From SIG588 sp045533175 (lineage in GTDB: Bacteria; Bacillota; Clostridia; Oscillospirales; Acutalibacteraceae), in contig JAZSHJ010000089.1 of assembly GCA_045533175.1 (NCBI GenBank), forward strand, positions 1 through 9,359: a DNA stretch of 9,359 bases, read 5' to 3'. The position numbers and the translations under genes were made by a program. The notes under the pieces were generated by a model. It did no database searches. It saw nothing but the letters and a program-made list of their open reading frames with translations, and was not told where the DNA came from. Position 1 is the first letter of the stretch. Each line of letters begins with the position of its first letter. Positions 1-5,585 of this stretch are shown in pieces.

Positions 1-116
1 TTGGGAGGAAGCCCCGGTGGGGCTTCCGTTCGTGAGAAGAAAGTCCTCTTATCCGCACCGGGGACACCGCTGACAAAACGCAAAGCCGAGGTTTAAAGGC
101 CTCGGCTTGTTTAAGA
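1..116. repeat. Hairpin-rich intergenic repeat, copy 1
   Basis: This 116-bp stretch recurs at 171-286 with only two mismatches (positions 59 and 65 against 229 and 235). It contains two strong inverted repeats. The first is a 9-bp perfect stem GGAAGCCCC (7-15) pairing with 19-27 around a 3-nt loop. The second is a 9-bp stem AAGCCGAGG (83-91) pairing with 100-108 around an 8-nt loop; on the minus strand it is followed by a T-containing stretch, so it is terminator-like. The copy starts at the window edge and may extend further left. The two stems suggest a REP/MITE-like intergenic element or a structured RNA segment. No coding function is supported. Confidence 0.85.
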
Positions 117-170
117 ACCAACGGCAAATGAAACGAACTCCAAAGGTGAACGACCAAAGGTCGTGAAGCC
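117..170. other. Spacer between the two repeat copies
   Basis: This 54-bp non-coding spacer gives the two repeat copies their 170-bp period. It holds a small perfect hairpin, CGACC-AAA-GGTCG (151-163). It also holds two nearly identical 13-14 nt segments, GAACTCCAAAGGT (135-147) and GAACGACCAAAGGT (148-161), which look like a short degenerate tandem duplication. The true repeat unit may be about 170 bp, with this spacer as its variable part. Confidence 0.5.
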
Positions 171-300
171 TTGGGAGGAAGCCCCGGTGGGGCTTCCGTT
201 CGTGAGAAGAAAGTCCTCTTATCCGCACAGGGGATACCGCTGACAAAACGCAAAGCCGAGGTTTAAAGGCCTCGGCTTGTTTAAGATTTAATGGCTTCAC
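163..300. repeat. Short inverted repeat bracketing repeat copy 2
   Basis: GTGAAGCC (163-170) lies immediately before copy 2, and its exact reverse complement GGCTTCAC (293-300) lies 6 bp after it. In RNA these arms could close a multi-branch structure around the two inner hairpins. In DNA they could be terminal inverted repeats of a small element. I see no target-site duplication outside the arms, and an 8-bp match could be chance. Confidence 0.35.
171..286. repeat. Hairpin-rich intergenic repeat, copy 2
   Basis: Second copy of the 116-bp repeat, matching positions 1-116 at 114 of 116 bases in the same orientation. Both hairpins are intact, with stems 177-185/189-197 and 253-261/270-278. Both mismatches fall between the hairpins, so the stems are unchanged. 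Identity ends sharply at 286, where copy 1 continues differently, which marks a real element boundary. The copy is bracketed by the 8-bp inverted repeat GTGAAGCC (163-170) and GGCTTCAC (293-300). Confidence 0.85.
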
Positions 301-304
301 ACCA

Positions 305-340
305 ACAACAAAAGACGGGCGGCAGCCCGTCTTTTGTTGT
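305..340 (-). terminator. Strong hairpin terminator after the GH3 gene
   Basis: A perfect 16-bp stem (305-320 pairing with 325-340) encloses a 4-nt loop, GGCA. Its GC-rich core is GACGGGC/GCCCGTC, and it is flanked by A-rich and T-rich arms. On the minus strand the stem runs into a T-rich arm, as in an intrinsic terminator. It begins 26 bp beyond the GH3 stop codon. Because the stem is symmetric it probably also stops transcription arriving on the plus strand from the left. Confidence 0.8.
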
Positions 341-366
341 CTAAAATAGGATAGATTCACGATGCA

Positions 367-2238
367 TTACCAATGCACCACCGCGGTTTCACCCGGTTTC
401 AGCAACACTTTTTTGAATCCGCAAAGATTTTTATACGGAATATGTTCAAACTTCAATACCGTATAATTCACTTCGTACTCGCCGCGGTTTTCCAAAGTAA
501 CGGTGTGTTCGTTTTCCCACGTTTCTCGAATGTCGGAATAGGTGAGTCCATGACCGAAGGGGAATACCGCTTCGCCTTTGAAGAACTTATAGGTGCGGTT
601 TTCCATGGAGTAATCTTCGAACGGCGGCAGATCGTCCACCGAACGGTAGAAGGTGATAGGCAGACGCCCTGAGGGCGAAACACGGCCGAAGAGAAGGTCG
701 GCCAAGGCGTGTCCGCCTTCAGCGCCGGGATAGAAACATTGCAACACGGCGGCACAATGTTCCTTTTCATAGGACAAGTTTACGCAACTGCCGCTGACGT
801 TTACAAGCACCACAGGTGTTCCTGTTGCCACTACCGCTTCGATCAGATCTCGTTGCGGCGCGGGAAGTTCCAACGTGGCGCGGTCGCCGCCCATATCGCC
901 GTTGTAAGCGTCGCCTTCTTCGCCTTCGATTTGCGGGTTGAGCCCCACACACAGGATCACCACGTCCGCCGCCCGTGCGGCAATAACGGCCTCTTTCACA
1001 AATTTACCGTCGTGATCGCGGCGGGGCTCCCACACGTCACAACCGGCGGCGTACAGCACCTTGGCATGGCACCCTTCCTGAATACCGCGCAGCAAGGTGG
1101 CGTAGCGGGAGGGGGTGCCGTTGTAATTGCCGAGTAACACGTTTTTGGCATCCGCGTTCGGCCCGATGACCGCTACGGTGTGCATATCTTTCAGCGGCAG
1201 AATACCATCGTTTTTCAGCAACACCATGCTCTCCTGTGCCATGCGGCGGTTGAGCGCACGGTGCTCGTCGCATTCCACCACGTCATAAGGAATGGCGTTG
1301 TATTCACAATCGGTATCAAACATACCCAGCCGGAAACGGGCGGTGAACAGCCGTTCCACCGCCGCGGTGACGGTTTCTTCATCCAACAGTCCCATGGCCA
1401 CGGCGGTTTTGAGCCATTTGTACGCCGTGCCGCAGTTGAGCTGACACCCGTTGTTCACCGCCAAAGCGGCACTTTCCGCTTCATTGGCGGTGACTTTGTG
1501 ATGATTGTTGATGTCGCAAATGGCACCGCAATCCGACACGACGTATCCTTTAAACCCAAATTCACCGTACAGGATTTTTCCAAGCAAGGAGGGGGAGGCA
1601 CAGCATGGTTCGCCGTTTAAGCGGTTATACGCCCCCATCACGGCGGAGGGATCGGCATGCTCGATGCAGTAACGAAACGCCCACAAATAGGTTTCATACA
1701 GATCCTTTTGCGTCACTTCGGAGTTGAATCCGTGGCGGCCTTGTTCCGGTCCGCTGTGGGCGGCAAAGTGTTTGACAGTTGCATCCACTTTGCGGTATTT
1801 GCCGTTTCCTTGCAACCCTTTGATGAAGCTTGTCCCCATGCGTCCCGTGAGATACGGATCTTCGCCGTAGGTTTCGTGGCCGCGTCCCCAACGCGGGTCG
1901 CGAAAGATGTTGATGTTTGGCGACCAGAAGGTAAGCCCTTGATAAATGTCGGTTTCACCGAAGGTTTTGTATTGATTGTACTTGGCGCGCGCTTCATCCG
2001 AAATGGCGGTGGCCACGCGGAATAACAGGTCCTCATCGAACGAAGCGGCCATGCCGATCGCCTGGGGAAACACGGTGGCAGTTCCTGCTCGCCCCACCCC
2101 GTGCAAGCATTCGTTCCACCAATTATAAGCCGGTACGCCCAGCCGTTCGATGGCAGGGGCGTCGTATTTCATCTGTGCCAGTTTTTCTGCCAATGTCATT
2201 TGCGAAACCAACGCTTTGGCGCGTTGCTCAAAGGTCAT
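367..2238 (-). CDS. Glycoside hydrolase family 3 beta-glycosidase (beta-xylosidase/beta-glucosidase type)
   Basis: A 623-residue retaining glycosidase that probably removes xylose or glucose from the non-reducing end of beta-linked oligosaccharides. There is no signal peptide, so it should be cytoplasmic. The N-terminal barrel domain carries YNWWNECLHGV (38-48), typical of the xylosidase-like GH3 branch, the substrate-pocket motif KHFAAHSG (156-163) and the nucleophile Asp236 in VVSDCGAI. The alpha/beta sandwich domain holds IEGEE (437-441), the probable site of the acid/base Glu, and DRATLELP (452-459). PFGHGLTY (560-567) leads into a fibronectin-III-like domain. That domain is short and stops at GETAVVHW; family members usually continue for some 50 or more residues. 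I chose the ATG at 2238 over an in-frame GTG at 2247 because the GTG lies inside the Shine-Dalgarno sequence. The gene is monocistronic and diverges from the ABC transporter. Exact substrate is unproven. Confidence 0.9.
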   Translation of the reverse strand: MTFEQRAKALVSQMTLAEKLAQMKYDAPAIERLGVPAYNWWNECLHGVGRAGTATVFPQAIGMAASFDEDLLFRVATAISDEARAKYNQYKTFGETDIYQGLTFWSPNINIFRDPRWGRGHETYGEDPYLTGRMGTSFIKGLQGNGKYRKVDATVKHFAAHSGPEQGRHGFNSEVTQKDLYETYLWAFRYCIEHADPSAVMGAYNRLNGEPCCASPSLLGKILYGEFGFKGYVVSDCGAICDINNHHKVTANEAESAALAVNNGCQLNCGTAYKWLKTAVAMGLLDEETVTAAVERLFTARFRLGMFDTDCEYNAIPYDVVECDEHRALNRRMAQESMVLLKNDGILPLKDMHTVAVIGPNADAKNVLLGNYNGTPSRYATLLRGIQEGCHAKVLYAAGCDVWEPRRDHDGKFVKEAVIAARAADVVILCVGLNPQIEGEEGDAYNGDMGGDRATLELPAPQRDLIEAVVATGTPVVLVNVSGSCVNLSYEKEHCAAVLQCFYPGAEGGHALADLLFGRVSPSGRLPITFYRSVDDLPPFEDYSMENRTYKFFKGEAVFPFGHGLTYSDIRETWENEHTVTLENRGEYEVNYTVLKFEHIPYKNLCGFKKVLLKPGETAVVHW

Positions 2239-2243
2239 AACGC

Positions 2244-2251
2244 TCACCTCT
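2244..2251 (-). promoter_or_regulatory. Ribosome binding site fixing the GH3 start
   Basis: On the minus strand AGAGGTGA lies 5 nt before the ATG at 2238. The alternative GTG start (2247-2245) is part of this site and would have no proper site of its own, so the ATG is preferred. Confidence 0.75.
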
Positions 2252-2260
2252 TTCTATATT

Positions 2261-2289
2261 ACTGTATCACAATGTGTTGTGTGTGTAAA
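2261..2289 (-). promoter_or_regulatory. Sigma-A-type promoter for the GH3 gene
   Basis: On the minus strand a -35 box TTTACA (2289-2284) is separated by 17 bp from a -10 box TACAGT (2266-2261), preceded by TGA, which fits an extended -10. Transcription would start near 2254, leaving a leader of only about 16 nt that begins just ahead of the ribosome binding site. The -35 box is good and the -10 box is moderate. Confidence 0.5.
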
Positions 2290-2307
2290 GGCCAAAAATT
2301 ATTTACA
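2284..2307. promoter_or_regulatory. Possible operator inverted repeat at the GH3 promoter
   Basis: TGTAAA (2284-2289) and TTTACA (2302-2307) form a 6-bp inverted repeat with a 12-bp spacer. The inner arm coincides with the -35 box of the GH3 promoter, so a bound regulator could block it. No regulator gene is in the window, and the region is AT-rich, so chance is a real alternative. Confidence 0.25.
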
Positions 2308-2338
2308 AAATATTCACAAAAACGCTATGCGCCCGTCA

Positions 2339-2367
2339 TTGAAAGTGTGGATGCTATATGGTAGAAT
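2339..2367 (+). promoter_or_regulatory. Sigma-A-type promoter for the ABC transporter
   Basis: A -35 box TTGAAA (2339-2344), a 17-bp spacer and a -10 box TAGAAT (2362-2367) preceded by TGG (extended -10) each differ from consensus at one base. The expected start point near 2374 gives a leader of about 23 nt. The ribosome binding site GGAGGT (2383-2388) lies 8 nt before the ATG at 2397. Confidence 0.75.
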
Positions 2368-2396
2368 AAGGTATCTCATATTGGAGGTCATATATT

Positions 2397-5300
2397 ATGT
2401 TGCAACTTTGCCGGATCAAAAAGGAATATCCCGCCGGCAACGGGAAGGTGGAAGCGCTGAAGGGGATCTCCTTGCGCTTTCGACGCTCGGAGTTTGTTTC
2501 GATTCTCGGCCCTTCGGGTTGCGGAAAGACCACGATGCTCAACATCATTGGTGGTTTGGATGCGTATACCGAAGGTGATCTTATCATCAACGGACGTTCT
2601 ACTAAAGAATTTCATGACCGTGATTGGGATGCGTATCGCAACCATTCCATCGGTTTTGTATTCCAAAGTTACAACTTGATCCCGCACCAGACGGTATTGC
2701 AAAACGTGGAGTTGGCACTTACGCTGTCGGGTGTGTCCAAAGTGGAACGTCGTGCGCGCGCCAAAAAGGCATTGGAGTCCGTCGGTTTGGGCGACCAATT
2801 AAAAAAGCGGCCGAATGAGATGTCGGGCGGTCAGATGCAACGCGTGGCTATTGCGCGTGCGTTGGTGAACGATCCCGACATCATTTTGGCGGACGAACCG
2901 ACGGGTGCGTTGGATACCGAAACCAGCGTGCAGGTGATGGAGATTTTGAAAGAGATTTCCAAAGATCGCCTGATCGTGATGGTGACGCACAATCCTGAGC
3001 TGGCCGAACAGTATTCCTCGCGTATCATTCGGATGTTGGACGGTGTTATCACCGACGATTCCCGTCCGTTGACCGAGGAAGAGATTGCCGCCACCGAAGA
3101 ACGCTATGCGGCAATGTCACCCAAGGCAAAAAAGGAAAAAAAGCCTTCCATGTCCTTTGCTACTTCGTTTATGCTGTCGCTGAAAAATCTCTTCACCAAG
3201 AAGGGACGCACCACGCTGACGGCGTTTGCGGGCTCGATCGGCATTATCGGCATTGCGTTGATTTTGGCGGTGTCGCAAGGTACGACGGCATATATTGATT
3301 CGGTGCAGGAAAGCACTCTTTCGGCATATCCTATCACGTTGGAGGCCTCCACGGTGGAACTGTCCTCGTTGATCGAGGCGTTTATGAACATCCAAAACGA
3401 GGAAACGGAGCATCCCGAGGATGCGGTGTATAAGAAGGAAGCGTTGCAGAACATGATCAACGCGTTGGGTTCGCTTGAAGCAAAGCAAAACGACCTCAAA
3501 GCCTTCAAAGAGTTCCTTGAAAAAGAATTGGCCGATCCGAACTCCTCGTTGGGAGAGGCTGTTAACGGCGTGCAATACGGATATGATCTGGATATGCTGA
3601 TCTACACCAAAAATGTGGACGGCAAGATTTTGCGCGCCGATACCGAGGAGATCTTGACCGAACTGATCCTTACCTATATGGGGATGGATATGTCGCAAAT
3701 GTCTGCCCTGGCGCAGTCTTCACCGATGGGTTCTATGGGAACCATGTCGGTTCGGCTGTGGCAGGAATTGTTGCCGGGCGAAAACGGCGCGGTCGTGAAC
3801 GACCTGTTGTATGAACAGTATGAAACGGTGTACGGCAGTTGGCCGAACGCATACGACGAGATCGTGCTGGTGGTGGATAAAAACAACGAGTTGGATGACG
3901 TGACGCTGTATGCGCTGGGCCTTTTGCCCGAAGCGGATATGGAGGCGCTGATCAATGCCGGCATGAGTGGCACCACATTGGAAAAGAAGCCGGGACGTTG
4001 GACGTACGAAGAGATCGTAAATCGTGAATACAAGACGATTCTGAGCGCGGATTGCTACGAATACAACGCTACAACGGGGTTGTACGAGGATGCGCGTGAG
4101 GACGAAAACAAACTTCGCCGTTTGTATGACAACGCGTTGTCGCTTAAGGTAACAGGTATCATTCGTCCCAAAGAGGATGCCGACGTGGCGATGTTGTCGG
4201 GCAGCATTGCGTATACCAACGGGTTAACAAAATATATGATCGAAAAAGCGGCCGATGCGGCGGTGATTCAAGCACAAAAGGAGTCGATCGACCGTGACGT
4301 GCTTACGGGATTGCCCTTTAAACCCGAAGCGGGTGCGGTGAGCGATCAGGATAAGGCAATCGCGTTTTTGAACCATTTGGACAGCATGGACAACATGGAA
4401 AAAATCGCGATGTATATGAAACTGGATGCGCTCAATTTTATGCAACAGCGTTTGGCTGAAATGACGATGGGCAAAACACGCACCGAAAAAGAAGCGATGG
4501 TCATCGCGTTCTTTGCCCAGCAAAGCGGATACAGCACGGAGGATGCGGCCAAATATTTTGCGTCGTTGTCGGATGAGGAATCGGATAAATTGGTGTCCCA
4601 GTTGCTGATGGCGCAGATCTCCATGCAGGAATTGCCGCAAAAGCAGCAGGAACTGATGGCTAAACCGGCAGAAGAATTGCTTATGGCTTTTGCGGCGTTC
4701 CAAGCGAATCTGCCGGATATCCGCACGGCGGAATTTGCGGCGCTGGACGATGCGGTAAAAACGGCGGCGTATGCACAACTGGCCGCATATTATGACAATT
4801 TGATGGAGTTTTCCGAAAGCACGCTGGACGAAAACCTCAAGTTGATGGGGGATCTGGATCTGGAATCGCCCGCAACCATCAACATTTACGCGTCCTCGTT
4901 TGAAAACAAGGATGTGATCGAAGCCGCCATTGCAGAGTACAACGACGGGGTGGAGGAGATCAAGAAGATTAAATATACCGACTACATCGGTTTGATGATG
5001 TCCTCGGTCACCACTATTATCAACGCCATCACCTACGTGTTGATCGCGTTTGTGTCTATTTCGCTCATCGTGTCCTCCATCATGATCGGTGTGATCACGC
5101 TGATCTCGGTGCAGGAGCGCACCAAGGAGATCGGTATCCTGCGTGCCATCGGTGCTTCTAAACGTGATGTGTCGGGGATGTTTAACGCCGAAACCATCAT
5201 TGTCGGTTTCGCAGCAGGGTTGCTTGGCGTTGCGGTGACGTATCTCTTGTGCATCCCCATTAATTTGATACTCAATCACTTCACAGGCATTGCGAATTTG

Positions 5301-5432
5301 CGTGCGTTTTTGCCGATCGAAGCGGCGGTTGTGTTGGTGGCGATCAGCGTGTTGCTCACGTTGGTGGCCGGTATCATTCCGTCCCGCAGCGCGGCAAAGA
5401 AAGATCCCGTTGTGGCTTTGCGCACCGAATAA
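2397..5432 (+). CDS. ABC transporter, fused ATPase and FtsX/MacB-type permease
   Basis: A 1011-residue single-chain transporter of the MacB/LolCDE-like class. The N-terminal ATPase is complete: Walker A GPSGCGKTT (38-46), Q-loop Gln90, signature MSGGQ (142-146), Walker B DIILADE (161-167) with catalytic Glu167, and H-loop His198. A Lys-rich linker (about 243-249) leads to the first membrane helix (about 273-293). An extracytoplasmic domain of about 580 residues follows (about 296-875), then three helices (about 881-912, 942-968 and 983-1004). QERTKEIGILRAIGAS (915-930) is the characteristic FtsX-type loop. Such proteins couple ATP hydrolysis to mechanical movement of an outer domain rather than classical pumping; substrates may be peptides, lipids or antibiotics, and here the substrate is unknown. 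The outer domain includes a Met- and Gln-rich helical part (about 660-815). The gene has its own promoter and terminator, and no adaptor or two-component partner is adjacent. Confidence 0.92.
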   Translation: MLQLCRIKKEYPAGNGKVEALKGISLRFRRSEFVSILGPSGCGKTTMLNIIGGLDAYTEGDLIINGRSTKEFHDRDWDAYRNHSIGFVFQSYNLIPHQTVLQNVELALTLSGVSKVERRARAKKALESVGLGDQLKKRPNEMSGGQMQRVAIARALVNDPDIILADEPTGALDTETSVQVMEILKEISKDRLIVMVTHNPELAEQYSSRIIRMLDGVITDDSRPLTEEEIAATEERYAAMSPKAKKEKKPSMSFATSFMLSLKNLFTKKGRTTLTAFAGSIGIIGIALILAVSQGTTAYIDSVQESTLSAYPITLEASTVELSSLIEAFMNIQNEETEHPEDAVYKKEALQNMINALGSLEAKQNDLKAFKEFLEKELADPNSSLGEAVNGVQYGYDLDMLIYTKNVDGKILRADTEEILTELILTYMGMDMSQMSALAQSSPMGSMGTMSVRLWQELLPGENGAVVNDLLYEQYETVYGSWPNAYDEIVLVVDKNNELDDVTLYALGLLPEADMEALINAGMSGTTLEKKPGRWTYEEIVNREYKTILSADCYEYNATTGLYEDAREDENKLRRLYDNALSLKVTGIIRPKEDADVAMLSGSIAYTNGLTKYMIEKAADAAVIQAQKESIDRDVLTGLPFKPEAGAVSDQDKAIAFLNHLDSMDNMEKIAMYMKLDALNFMQQRLAEMTMGKTRTEKEAMVIAFFAQQSGYSTEDAAKYFASLSDEESDKLVSQLLMAQISMQELPQKQQELMAKPAEELLMAFAAFQANLPDIRTAEFAALDDAVKTAAYAQLAAYYDNLMEFSESTLDENLKLMGDLDLESPATINIYASSFENKDVIEAAIAEYNDGVEEIKKIKYTDYIGLMMSSVTTIINAITYVLIAFVSISLIVSSIMIGVITLISVQERTKEIGILRAIGASKRDVSGMFNAETIIVGFAAGLLGVAVTYLLCIPINLILNHFTGIANLRAFLPIEAAVVLVAISVLLTLVAGIIPSRSAAKKDPVVALRTE

Positions 5433-5442
5433 CGTATTATCG

Positions 5443-5470
5443 GAAAAGGCATACTGCGGTATGCCTTTTC
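5443..5470 (+). terminator. Intrinsic terminator after the ABC transporter gene
   Basis: A perfect 12-bp stem (5443-5454 pairing with 5459-5470) around the loop TGCG ends in a T-rich arm, CCTTTTCGTTCT. It begins 10 bp after the ABC transporter stop codon and separates it from the next transcription unit. Confidence 0.8.
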
Positions 5471-5528
5471 GTTCTATGTAGATTTTGTCTTTTTATATGT
5501 AAAAACTGTCGAAACAGGTATCTTTGTC

Positions 5529-5557
5529 TTGACACTCTACAGGAAAGGTTTTATGAT
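5529..5557 (+). promoter_or_regulatory. Near-consensus promoter of the four-gene operon
   Basis: A perfect -35 box TTGACA (5529-5534), a 17-bp spacer and a -10 box TATGAT (5552-5557) with one mismatch. The predicted start point near 5564 gives a leader of about 22 nt. This is the strongest promoter in the window and implies high basal expression unless repressed. No clear operator is visible around it. Confidence 0.82.
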
Positions 5558-5574
5558 AGATTCATCCGGATTGT

Positions 5575-5580
5575 GGGAGG
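5575..5580 (+). promoter_or_regulatory. Ribosome binding site fixing the toroid gene start
   Basis: GGGAGG (5575-5580) lies 5 nt before the ATG at 5586 and 8 nt before the ATG at 5589. Earlier in-frame candidates fall inside promoter elements: a TTG at 5529 is part of the -35 box and an ATG at 5553 is part of the -10 box, so neither would be in the transcript. Confidence 0.8.
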
Positions 5581-5585
5581 GTGCT

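Noticed and set aside
1..286. CRISPR array
   Set aside because: There are only two copies, the repeated unit is 116 bp rather than about 23-50 bp, and the single spacer is non-uniform. No cas genes are present.
49..360. 103-codon minus-strand open frame across the repeats
   Set aside because: It is made of the two repeat copies read in different frames plus the terminator hairpin, has no credible ribosome binding site, and shows no protein-like domain. It is a by-product of the repeat.
2239..2247. GTG start three codons upstream for the GH3 gene
   Set aside because: The GTG lies inside the Shine-Dalgarno sequence of the ATG at 2238, so it is unlikely to be used.
4224..5279. 351-codon open frame antisense to the ABC transporter permease
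   Set aside because: It has low-complexity His/Arg/Gln/Asp-rich composition and lies opposite strongly conserved FtsX-type sequence. It is a shadow frame.
5471..5528. Riboswitch or attenuator ahead of the operon
   Set aside because: The promoter lies at 5529-5557 and leaves a leader of only about 22 nt, too short for a riboswitch. The upstream hairpin belongs to the previous gene's terminator.
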